NCBI RefSeq assembly: GCF_025252405.1
Contig: NZ_CP104307.1
Span: 1,612,001 to 1,676,000 of the forward strand
DNA from: Flavobacterium sp. TR2
GTDB lineage: Bacteria; Bacteroidota; Bacteroidia; Flavobacteriales; Flavobacteriaceae
DNA: 64,000 nucleotides
Direction: 5' to 3'
The notes under the pieces are model-generated. The model was not told where the DNA came from. It did no database searches and worked only from the letters and a program-made list of their open reading frames with translations. The position numbers were made by a program, and so were the translations under genes. Shown here in pieces: positions 24,955 to 33,377 of this stretch; the stretch's first letter is position 1, and each line of letters opens with the position of its first letter.

Positions 24955-26160
24955 TTAATAAGTTTCGTATTTGTCTCCAAAGTTAAACGTTAAAGAGAAA
25001 CGAAGCGTGTTTTCCAAAGGATTTTTTATTTTAGATGCAGAGAATAAGTATGAAACATCAATTTTCATGATGTTGTATTTAAAACCTGCTCCTAAAGAGA
25101 AAAATTGCTTGGCGCCTTTCTCTGGGCTTTCGTGATAATATCCTAAACGGAAAGCAAAAGCATCTTGATACATATATTCTCCAGCAATGCTGTAAGTTAC
25201 CTCTTTCATTTCTTCTTTAAATCCGCCTGGAGCATCTCCAAAAGATTTAAAGATTCCTTGGAACCATCCGATATCATTATAGTTTCTATAGCCGATATCT
25301 GTTGCTTCTTGTTGCGAAATATCTTCAGGATCATCGTAGTCTCCGTCGCCATTTACATCTACCGGTGTTCCAATTCCTGGAGGAGTTGGAACTAAAAGTT
25401 TAGTAAGTTCAGCGCTTAAAGTAAACTTGTTGTAATCGTCAAAGATAAAATCGAATCCTCCGCCTAATCGTAAATTGGCAGGTAAGAAGTTTGAGCTTAC
25501 ATCGTCGTTATCGTAGCTGATTTTTGGTCCCATATTTTGAAGATTGACACCAGCTCTCCATCTTCCGTTGAAATCTTGATAAGCAATTTCTTCCGATTGG
25601 TAAAAAGCAGCAACATCAACAGCAAATGAACTTGCAGACGTAGCGTCAACTTCTTCTGAAGCAACTTTTAAATTTGAATTGATAAAACGTGCGGCAACAG
25701 CCATGGAGAATTTGTCGCTTAATTTAAGCGAATATGATCCGTCTAAGGCAAACTCGTTCGGATTTACTTCTCTAACGGCTTCATTTGGGTCTCCGGTGTA
25801 TCTTAATTCAATTCCTCCAAAACCAAAATAGCGAAAACTTCCTGCAAATGCGCTTCGTTCGTTAATTTTGTTGTAATATGTAATCTGACCTAACGAAATA
25901 TCATTGGCAAGATCTGTCAAATAAGGAGTGTAACTGATGGAAAGGCCTTGTGCATCTTCAGAAAATGCATACTTTGCAGGGTTCCATTGTTGAGAGAAAA
26001 CGTCTGCAGAAGTAGCGACACCTTGGTCTGCCAAACCTGCTGCTCTAGCATCAGCAGCGACTAATAAAAAGGGCACTCCAGTAACAATAGGCCTTGATTC
26101 CTGAGCCTTTGAAGTGTAAATGCTAAAAATACAAATTAGTAAGAGTGATAGTTTTTTCAT
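24955..26160 (-). CDS. porV: Type IX secretion outer-membrane protein PorV (LptO)
   Basis: The 401-residue protein has a signal (MKKLSLLLICIFSIYTSKAQ) and an FadL-like beta-barrel body. It shows the PorV hallmark GVPFLLVAADARAAGLADQG at about 24-43, the QQWNPAKYAF motif near 54, and an aromatic C-terminal strand (LRFSLTFNFGDKYETY). PorV is the outer-membrane shuttle that carries type IX cargo from the translocon to the PorU sortase. An acidic VDVNGDGDYDDPEDISQQEA-type insertion near 265-285 looks calcium-binding. It follows porU by 48 bases, the porU-porV order known from F. johnsoniae. Confidence 0.94.
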   Translation of the reverse strand: MKKLSLLLICIFSIYTSKAQESRPIVTGVPFLLVAADARAAGLADQGVATSADVFSQQWNPAKYAFSEDAQGLSISYTPYLTDLANDISLGQITYYNKINERSAFAGSFRYFGFGGIELRYTGDPNEAVREVNPNEFALDGSYSLKLSDKFSMAVAARFINSNLKVASEEVDATSASSFAVDVAAFYQSEEIAYQDFNGRWRAGVNLQNMGPKISYDNDDVSSNFLPANLRLGGGFDFIFDDYNKFTLSAELTKLLVPTPPGIGTPVDVNGDGDYDDPEDISQQEATDIGYRNYNDIGWFQGIFKSFGDAPGGFKEEMKEVTYSIAGEYMYQDAFAFRLGYYHESPEKGAKQFFSLGAGFKYNIMKIDVSYLFSASKIKNPLENTLRFSLTFNFGDKYETY

Positions 26161-26208
26161 TTATGGGACTAGTGTTTTTGGTAGTGCAAATATATAATAT
26201 TATAGGAA

Positions 26209-29200
26209 TTATAGTATGACAAGTTTTTCGTATTTTTCTGCTTTTTTATTTGTTAAATTAGATTTTACTGTCAGTTTGTAAATATACACTCCTTTTCCGA
26301 TTCTGTCACCAAAATCATCTCGTCCGTCCCATGTTATCTCTCGTGATAAAAATCCTTCAGTTGTAACGGTTTGATTTTTTGTCCAGACTACTTTTCCTGT
26401 AATAGTCATTACTTGAACCTGCACGTCTAGCGGTTCATAAGGTCTATTATGAGAAAACCAAAATTGTGTATAAGTTGAAAATGGATTTGGATAATTAAGA
26501 ACGTGCGATAATGTCAGTGAATCGTCTCCTACAACCGTAAATTGAATTTCGCTCGTAACAGGATTGTTGTAAACATCCCAAGCGGTAAAACTTATGGTAT
26601 GCAGTCCAGGAGCTAGATTTCGGAATGGAAACCGTAAATTTCCGTTAGTGTAATCATCTAATTTTGTCTGATAATAATCATTCAAAATATAAGGATTGCT
26701 TACGTCTCCATCTAAAATAGCGACAATATCGTGCCCGATTCCGCTTGCTGTATTAATTCCGTTTTCATCTTCTAAAAATGCTAAAAGGAATGGCGATTCG
26801 TTTGTAATTCCGCCAGATACAAAAGTTTCATCGTTCATATATAACTTCACTTTTGGACTTATATTGTCCTGAGGTGCATTTTCGTTTATTCCTCCAATTT
26901 TAATGGTGTTATTGTAGCCAGTTTGATTCTCTAACGATTCGTTTTTTTTCGAATAAAAGCTGATTCTTCCATTGTCGACAGGGATTCTGATATCTCGAGG
27001 GACAACAAAGCTAAATTCAAATTGGCCGTTGGTTACAGATGCATTTCCTCTAAAAATCGTTTCGCCAAGAGTTTTAAATTGCATCGGAGGGCTAAAACCA
27101 TCATTATTTAAAGTAGTGTTTGCGATTAGCTTGTCAAAAATAGCAGTGGCCAATTCTCCATTATAATTGCTTAAAAGAGTATTGTTTTCGTCTGTGATTT
27201 CTCCTGAGATTTTAATTTTTGATAGCGATTTTAAATCAGGAATTGCTTGCGAAATCACAATATCATTCACTTTTGTTAGATTTATTCGCGGTTTCGGAAT
27301 GGCAAGCATCAAAGCGGGGTCACCTATATAGAAGACAACATTGCTGGAAGAGCTCGGATTCTCATTTTTGGATATTCTTAAAGACTCCGCAATAGTATTG
27401 TATTGATTTGAGCCGTATGAGAGAAGGTTTTTGCTAATTGTTCTGTTGAATTCTTCTGCGTTTGCCTGCCCAATTTCACGAATTGTTGTCAGCATTGAAA
27501 TAGCGCCTCCTTTTGGATTCCAGTAGACATATTCGCCAGCTGTGGGTCTTGTAGGGTCATCAAAACGGGAAAATTCGCAGGTAATAGTAATAAATAAAGG
27601 ATATTTGTACTGATTGCTAAGGTTTTGCCCATCCGATTTCTCCCAGATTCTTTCGCTAGCTAATCCGTCCTCGCCGCCATGACCTAAATAATTAAATATT
27701 AAAGCGCCTTTTTCGAAAGCATTAAAAAAATCGGTTCTAGCTTTTGGGTATCGCGCACCCCCTGCAGAGGCCTCTTGCGTATACGCGTCTAAAAATATTT
27801 TATCGATATTGAAAAAAGGTTTCTCTGCTGCAATTTGATCTGCAAGTGCATTTTGGTTGGCTTGCAGAGTCTGGTCGCCGGGTCTGTCAGAATCGTCGCT
27901 AATGAGAACCATATTGTTTCTCCAATTTCCGTACGATTTTTTGTCGTGATATTCTAGAACTTTATTGACCATTTCTTGAGCTTGCGCATTGTCCGAAACC
28001 AGCATTCTTCCTATGGCGATATCGATGCCGGCAAGAGAAGGAATAATAACGCCTTCATTAAGATCCATCAATCCGTAAAAATCGTCAGAAGCAAATGAAG
28101 CTTCGCCTACAGTATTGCTTATTAAGGATTGGTATATAGGTATAATATTGGTATTATTCGAAATTCTGTCTTTATAATCATATGAAGCGTCTCCGAATAA
28201 ATTTAAATAGCGCACTTTTTTTTCTGGAGAAGAAGCATTGTCGTAAATATATTTGACACAATTTCTAATCGCGGCAATATCTTGTTTGCCAGAAGAAAAT
28301 TCTTGATAGATGTTTTCTAATGCAATAACTTTTACATTTAAATTGGAGTTTGTTCTGTGGAAGCTGGCTAATCTTTCGGCTTGTGAGACTAAAGATTTTG
28401 GAGTCACTATAATATAATCAATATCTTGAAAAGCGTTTTGGTTATTTTTAAACAAGGTTCCTTTTAAATTCTGGTTGGCAATTTTTGATTGATTTTCTTT
28501 TAAAGGAACATAGTAATCGGATGGATCTATTGCTATATATTTTCTGATCTCACCCAAAGTTGCTTTAAAGCTAAAAGAGGCTTGATTGGCATTTTCTATT
28601 TTAGATACATTATATAGGTCTGTAACATCCCAAATTTGTGTTATCGCTGATGCGTTCCCAATTGTGTAATTGGCAATTCCAGCTGTACCGCTTGCAGCGT
28701 TGTATTGAAAATGAAATTGTTTTCCAGTTCCTAAAAGTTTTCGTTTTGCAGTTAAATTGATGTAGTCCAAATAACCTTTTGATCCCGGAACGCCATTGTT
28801 ATTATAGGTAAGTTTGATTTTAATATTGTCTGCTCCTGTAAATTGGGTATTTGCAGGCAGTTTTCCTGTTGTGTATTTGGTGTCCGTATTACTTATTAAA
28901 GGAGGGAAGCTTATCGTGCCTGCGCTTTGTCCGTTTGCCGTTATTGCAAAAGAAGTAGTGGTTAAGGAGGCAGAAGCTGCGCTTACCTCTATTTTTACAG
29001 GCGCAGAAGTGTCAAGGTTTGGGAAATTAAACGAAAATTCCTGTTCCTGATTGATTTCAAACGATTCTCCGAGCCATTGACGTCCTAGGTGTACGATGTT
29101 TGTTTGGTCAATTTCATGGTATTGATAGTCATCAAACGTGTTTAGTTCTAAGCTGCTGTTTGCCGATGGCTGGGTTAGCTTTTGAATTCTTTTTCCATCA

Positions 29201-30042
29201 CCTCCTGAAGCTGTAATATAATAGTAAGATTTGGTGTCGTATAAGTTTAAGTTGGTTTGGCTTTCCGAATTCCAATTGTCAATTCCTTCGGCATAAAAAA
29301 GGATATAGTCTTCATTGTTAAAAACGCCGTCATCTTCGCCAGTTATCTGTATTGCGTTTTCTGTTAAATCATTAGGGTAATACGCGTTATTGGCTAGAGG
29401 GAGCATTCTCCCGCCGTTTCCATAGATTTTTATTCTTCGAGGATCGACTTTAGAAACATCAAACCCAAGACTTTGCAAAAATGATCTGTTGATTCTGTAA
29501 ACGCCCGATTTCTGGATATAAAACCGATACCAGTCTCCAGAGGCTAGGACAGAATTTACAATCGCGGCCGATTTTTGAAAAGTAGAAGATGCTGTTCGCG
29601 CGCTTGTGTTGCTGAAAAAGTAGGAAAACGATTTTATGCGTTTGTAGCTATTGCCTTCCTTAATTATAGGAGACAAAGAAAGAAAAGAATATTTTGTGTC
29701 TCTTGCGTTTGTAACTATTACCGATTCGTTTGGTTTTTCGGGGATATTTTCAGGTGCTAAATCGCCTAAATCTGCTCTCGAAATCGACTCATAAATCACG
29801 TTGCTGATTTGTGCTGAACTGCCGCTTGAAACGCCAGATTGATTTAGGTTTTGAAGCAATGTTATGCTTTTTTTTGTAATGTCGAAGCGGAAACTGTTTC
29901 CTGTGAAGTATGGAATTATGATTTTGTCCTCGCCGTAATTTACCTCTTTTTTATTTTGCCAATCGATCGTTATAGTCCCATTTACCTGTGAAAACGAGAG
30001 GATTGGAATTAAAAAAATGTAGATAAGAAATGCTTGCTTCAT
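26209..30042 (-). CDS. porU: Type IX secretion system sortase PorU
   Basis: The 1277-residue protein has a signal (MKQAFLIYIFLIPILSFSQ), an N-terminal propeptide-like region and a C25 gingipain-type protease domain at about 540-900. The catalytic pair is H788 in NYLGHGGEDG and C822 in TCEFSRFDDP. A C-terminal region (about 1165-1277) carries the type IX cargo-type ending, with LNYPNPFSTYTQFWF and KGVYIYKLTVKS. PorU removes C-terminal domains from type IX cargo and attaches them to the surface. It is divergent from gldJ and upstream of porV. The length fits flavobacterial PorU. Confidence 0.95.
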   Translation of the reverse strand: MKQAFLIYIFLIPILSFSQVNGTITIDWQNKKEVNYGEDKIIIPYFTGNSFRFDITKKSITLLQNLNQSGVSSGSSAQISNVIYESISRADLGDLAPENIPEKPNESVIVTNARDTKYSFLSLSPIIKEGNSYKRIKSFSYFFSNTSARTASSTFQKSAAIVNSVLASGDWYRFYIQKSGVYRINRSFLQSLGFDVSKVDPRRIKIYGNGGRMLPLANNAYYPNDLTENAIQITGEDDGVFNNEDYILFYAEGIDNWNSESQTNLNLYDTKSYYYITASGGDGKRIQKLTQPSANSSLELNTFDDYQYHEIDQTNIVHLGRQWLGESFEINQEQEFSFNFPNLDTSAPVKIEVSAASASLTTTSFAITANGQSAGTISFPPLISNTDTKYTTGKLPANTQFTGADNIKIKLTYNNNGVPGSKGYLDYINLTAKRKLLGTGKQFHFQYNAASGTAGIANYTIGNASAITQIWDVTDLYNVSKIENANQASFSFKATLGEIRKYIAIDPSDYYVPLKENQSKIANQNLKGTLFKNNQNAFQDIDYIIVTPKSLVSQAERLASFHRTNSNLNVKVIALENIYQEFSSGKQDIAAIRNCVKYIYDNASSPEKKVRYLNLFGDASYDYKDRISNNTNIIPIYQSLISNTVGEASFASDDFYGLMDLNEGVIIPSLAGIDIAIGRMLVSDNAQAQEMVNKVLEYHDKKSYGNWRNNMVLISDDSDRPGDQTLQANQNALADQIAAEKPFFNIDKIFLDAYTQEASAGGARYPKARTDFFNAFEKGALIFNYLGHGGEDGLASERIWEKSDGQNLSNQYKYPLFITITCEFSRFDDPTRPTAGEYVYWNPKGGAISMLTTIREIGQANAEEFNRTISKNLLSYGSNQYNTIAESLRISKNENPSSSSNVVFYIGDPALMLAIPKPRINLTKVNDIVISQAIPDLKSLSKIKISGEITDENNTLLSNYNGELATAIFDKLIANTTLNNDGFSPPMQFKTLGETIFRGNASVTNGQFEFSFVVPRDIRIPVDNGRISFYSKKNESLENQTGYNNTIKIGGINENAPQDNISPKVKLYMNDETFVSGGITNESPFLLAFLEDENGINTASGIGHDIVAILDGDVSNPYILNDYYQTKLDDYTNGNLRFPFRNLAPGLHTISFTAWDVYNNPVTSEIQFTVVGDDSLTLSHVLNYPNPFSTYTQFWFSHNRPYEPLDVQVQVMTITGKVVWTKNQTVTTEGFLSREITWDGRDDFGDRIGKGVYIYKLTVKSNLTNKKAEKYEKLVIL

Positions 30043-30124
30043 CGGTTAAAAAGGCGAAATTTAATTAAAAAATAATTAGTAAGTAAAAATATAGTATTTC
30101 ATGTTATAGTAATAATAAAAAGTA

Positions 30125-30132
30125 TATTTTTG
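30125..30132 (+). promoter_or_regulatory. Candidate -7 element for gldJ
   Basis: TATTTTTG followed by C lies in the porU-gldJ divergent spacer, giving a leader of about 115 bases. A weaker TATATTGC near 30218 is an alternative nearer the start. Confidence 0.4.
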
Positions 30133-30254
30133 CGTTCGTAACTAAAGGTTATTTTCTGGTAAAAAACAGCTAAATAAAATTATTAGAACAGATGTTGCCA
30201 ATTAAATGTTAATTATTATATTGCAGCACCTAAATTTATCACCTAAGAATGAGT

Positions 30255-31940
30255 ATGAAAGTAAACAAAATTGTAGTCTTGCAGTTAATGATGTCAATGG
30301 TATTGATGTTGGGCACGGCTAGTTGTAGCAAAAAATCGAGTTCCACTCACGCTTCTAGAGCTACTGGCTGGGATGTAGATAGTCAGAATGGAACTGCTGC
30401 CAGAAATGCAGGTAAAAAACAGCAGGCTGGTCCTGGTTTGGTTTTTGTTGAAGGAGGTACGTTTACTATGGGTAAAGTACAGGATGATGTTATGCACGAT
30501 TGGAATAACACACCAACTCAACAACACGTTCAATCATTCTATATGGATGAAACCGAAGTTACGAACGGTATGTACTTAGAATACCTAGAGTGGTTAAAGA
30601 AAGTTTTTCCACCAACAGAAGAAAATTACAAGAATATTTACGAAGGAGCATCTCCTGATACATTAGTATGGAGAAATCGTTTAGGATACAACGAAACGAT
30701 GACTAACAACTATTTAAGACACCCATCTTATGCTAACTATCCTGTAGTTGGTGTAAACTGGATTCAAGCAGTTGAATTTAGTAAATGGAGAACAGACCGT
30801 GTAAACGAGGCTGTTTTAGAGAAAAACGGATATCTTAAAAAAGGAGCTAAAACAAATGATGTTAATGCTGAAAATGCATTTAATACTGAAGGATACTTAA
30901 TGTCTCCTAGCACATCGCGTGGTGCAAGCGAAGAAATCGTTTTAAAGAAAAACCCAACAGGAAGAAGACCTAAAGCTGGTAAAGATGGTGTTGTTCCAGA
31001 AGAGAAAAATGTTTACGCACAACGTTCATCAGGAATTATTTTACCTGAATATAGACTTCCTACTGAAGCAGAATGGGAATATGCAGCGGCTGCAGATGTT
31101 GGACAAAGAGAATACAATATCTACAAAGGACAAAAGAAATATCCTTGGTCTGGAGATTATACACGTTCTAACAAACGTAAAAACAAAGGTGACCAATTGG
31201 CTAACTTTAAACAAGGAAATGGTGATTACGGTGGAATTGCAGGTTGGTCAGATGATGGAGCAGATATCACAAACGCTGTGAAAAGCTATGCACCAAACGA
31301 TTTCGGTCTATATGATATGGCAGGAAACGTTGCAGAATGGGTAGCTGACGTTTACAGACCTATTATTGATAACGAAGCAAATGACTTCAACTATTACAGA
31401 GGTAACCAATACGCTAAAAACAAAATTGGTAAAGACGGTAAAATTGAAATTGTTACAACATCTACTATTAAGTATGATACTTTAAGCAACGGTAAAGTTA
31501 TTGCAAGAAACCTTCCAGGAGAAATTGCTCAAGTGCCAGTTGACGAACAAGAGACTTATTTAAGACAAAATTTCAGTACAAGCGACAACATCAACTACAG
31601 AGATGGTGATAAGCAATCTTCTAGATTTTTTGATTTTGGTGATTCAGAGTCTGGGCCTAAAGCAGATCAGGCAATGTACAACTCTCCTAAACACAATGTT
31701 ACAACTGACAGTTTAGGAAAAATGATCAGAAAATATGATAACTCTAGTAAACGTACAACTTTAATCGATGATAAAGTAAGAGTTTACAAAGGAGGATCTT
31801 GGAGAGATAGAGCTTACTGGTTAGATCCAGCTCAAAGAAGATACTTCCCTCAAGATATGGCAACTGATTACATTGGTTTCAGATGCGCAATGTCTAGAGT
31901 AGGTTCTAAATCTGAAAAAAGAAAATCTCCTAGAAACTAA
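30255..31940 (+). CDS. gldJ: Gliding motility lipoprotein GldJ
   Basis: This 561-residue lipoprotein has a signal ending LGTASC (C24) and a formylglycine-generating-enzyme (SUMF1/FGE) fold. The fold shows GLVFVEGGTFTMGKVQDD, YMDETEVTNGMYLEYLEWL, RLPTEAEWEYAAAADVG, YDMAGNVAEWVADVYRP and YKGGSWRDRAYWLDPAQRRY. No copper-site cysteine pair of true FGE is evident. GldJ is required for gliding and type IX secretion and cooperates with GldK. I prefer the second ATG (30255), which gives MKVNKIVVLQ as in GldJ; the ATG at 30249 adds two residues. It is divergent from porU and followed by a terminator. Confidence 0.94.
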   Translation: MKVNKIVVLQLMMSMVLMLGTASCSKKSSSTHASRATGWDVDSQNGTAARNAGKKQQAGPGLVFVEGGTFTMGKVQDDVMHDWNNTPTQQHVQSFYMDETEVTNGMYLEYLEWLKKVFPPTEENYKNIYEGASPDTLVWRNRLGYNETMTNNYLRHPSYANYPVVGVNWIQAVEFSKWRTDRVNEAVLEKNGYLKKGAKTNDVNAENAFNTEGYLMSPSTSRGASEEIVLKKNPTGRRPKAGKDGVVPEEKNVYAQRSSGIILPEYRLPTEAEWEYAAAADVGQREYNIYKGQKKYPWSGDYTRSNKRKNKGDQLANFKQGNGDYGGIAGWSDDGADITNAVKSYAPNDFGLYDMAGNVAEWVADVYRPIIDNEANDFNYYRGNQYAKNKIGKDGKIEIVTTSTIKYDTLSNGKVIARNLPGEIAQVPVDEQETYLRQNFSTSDNINYRDGDKQSSRFFDFGDSESGPKADQAMYNSPKHNVTTDSLGKMIRKYDNSSKRTTLIDDKVRVYKGGSWRDRAYWLDPAQRRYFPQDMATDYIGFRCAMSRVGSKSEKRKSPRN

Positions 31941-31961
31941 TATTTAGGAATTCAAAATAAT

Positions 31962-32015
31962 AAAAATTCCAAATTCCAAAAGCTGAATATTCAGTCTGGA
32001 ATTTGGAATTTTTTT
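31962..32015 (+). terminator. Terminator after gldJ
   Basis: AAAATTCCAAATTCCA pairs with TGGAATTTGGAATTTT, with an inner CTGAATATTCAG palindrome and a final T-run. The TTCCAAATTCC core also occurs at the porV terminator and near 950. Confidence 0.8.
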
Positions 32016-32058
32016 ATTGTTTTTTTTCTACTTTTATGATCTATTAAAAAATATATAA

Positions 32059-33342
32059 ATGAATATTCAAGACATTCATAACTTGTTTTTACAGTGCAGT
32101 TCTTTGTCTATTGATACCAGAAAGATTGAAAAGAATTCGATGTTTTTTGCTATTAAAGGAGAGAATTTTGATGCTAATACATTTGCTAAAGAAGCATTAG
32201 ATTTAGGGGCTTTATTTGTCGTTATTGACAATGAATCTTATTTTATTGACGATAGAACTATCTTAGTAAAAAACAGTCTGGAAACGCTTCAAGAATTGGC
32301 AAAATTTCATAGGGCTTATTTGGCTCTTCCAATTGTTGCTTTAACAGGCAGTAATGGAAAAACAACGACAAAAGAATTGATCAATGTTGTGCTGTCAAAA
32401 AAGTTTAAAACAAAAGCTACTATTGGCAATTTAAATAATCATATCGGGGTGCCTTTGACTCTACTTTCTTTTACAAAAGAAACAGAAGTCGGAATTGTTG
32501 AAATGGGAGCCAACCATCAAAAAGAAATTGAATTTCTGTGCCAGATTGCACAGCCAGATTTTGGATATATAACCAATTTCGGGAAAGCGCATTTAGAAGG
32601 TTTTGGAGGAGTGGAAGGTGTGATTGCAGGTAAAAGCGAAATGTATCAATATCTTGCGGCAAACCAAAAAACGGTTTTTGTAAATCTGGAAGACCCAATT
32701 CAGATTGAAAAATCGAAAGGGATTAAATCATTTACTTTTGGAGTAAAAAAGGAAAAAGCAGATTTAAATATTCAGAATATTACGGCAAATCCTTTTGTTG
32801 CTATTGAGTATAATGATTTTGCCATAGAGTCGCATCTGATTGGACTTTACAATGCTAATAATATCAATGCAGCTGCTGCAATTGGAAAATACTTTGATGT
32901 AAAAGAAAGCGATATAAAAAGCGCTATTGAAAATTATATCCCAGCAAATAATAGGTCTCAAATGATGCAGAAAGGCTCAAACGAGATTATTTTAGATGCT
33001 TATAATGCTAACCCAAGCAGTATGGCTGTCGCTATTGCGAATTTCCTGCAATTGGACAAGAAAAACAAAATTATGATTCTTGGAGATATGTTCGAATTGG
33101 GAGATGAAAGTCTTCAGGAGCATAAAGCTATAGTCGATTCATTAGCCAATCAAAAAGATGCTTTATGTTTTCTCATTGGAAAATCTTTTTTTGCCAATAA
33201 AATTTCGAATGAACATATTCAGTTTTTTGAGACATTTGATGCTTTTGCCGAATTTCTAAAAGCCTTCAAGTTTGATTCAAATATGATATTAATAAAAGGT
33301 TCGCGAGGCATGGCCTTAGAGCGAACACTAGATTATATTTAA
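32059..33342 (+). CDS. murF: UDP-N-acetylmuramoyl-tripeptide--D-alanyl-D-alanine ligase
   Basis: The 427-residue protein has the Mur-ligase order. An N-terminal UDP-binding domain has SIDTRKIEKNSMFFAIKGEN. The central ATPase has P-loop TGSNGKTTTKELI near 96-108 and the GNLNNHIGVPLTLL and EMGANHQKEIEFL motifs. The C-terminal domain has ILDAYNANPSSM and ILGDMFELGDES. MurF adds D-Ala-D-Ala to UDP-MurNAc-tripeptide in peptidoglycan synthesis. It follows gldJ on the same strand but past a terminator, so it probably has its own promoter. It is convergent with the PUL regulator across a shared terminator. Confidence 0.96.
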   Translation: MNIQDIHNLFLQCSSLSIDTRKIEKNSMFFAIKGENFDANTFAKEALDLGALFVVIDNESYFIDDRTILVKNSLETLQELAKFHRAYLALPIVALTGSNGKTTTKELINVVLSKKFKTKATIGNLNNHIGVPLTLLSFTKETEVGIVEMGANHQKEIEFLCQIAQPDFGYITNFGKAHLEGFGGVEGVIAGKSEMYQYLAANQKTVFVNLEDPIQIEKSKGIKSFTFGVKKEKADLNIQNITANPFVAIEYNDFAIESHLIGLYNANNINAAAAIGKYFDVKESDIKSAIENYIPANNRSQMMQKGSNEIILDAYNANPSSMAVAIANFLQLDKKNKIMILGDMFELGDESLQEHKAIVDSLANQKDALCFLIGKSFFANKISNEHIQFFETFDAFAEFLKAFKFDSNMILIKGSRGMALERTLDYI

Positions 33343-33344
33343 AA

Positions 33345-33374
33345 AAGAAGCCATTCACTACTGAATGGCTTCTT
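33345..33374. terminator. Bidirectional terminator between murF and the PUL regulator
   Basis: A perfect 13-bp stem, AAGAAGCCATTCA with TGAATGGCTTCTT, around a CTAC loop. T-rich runs follow on both strands. Confidence 0.9.
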
Positions 33375-33377
33375 CTT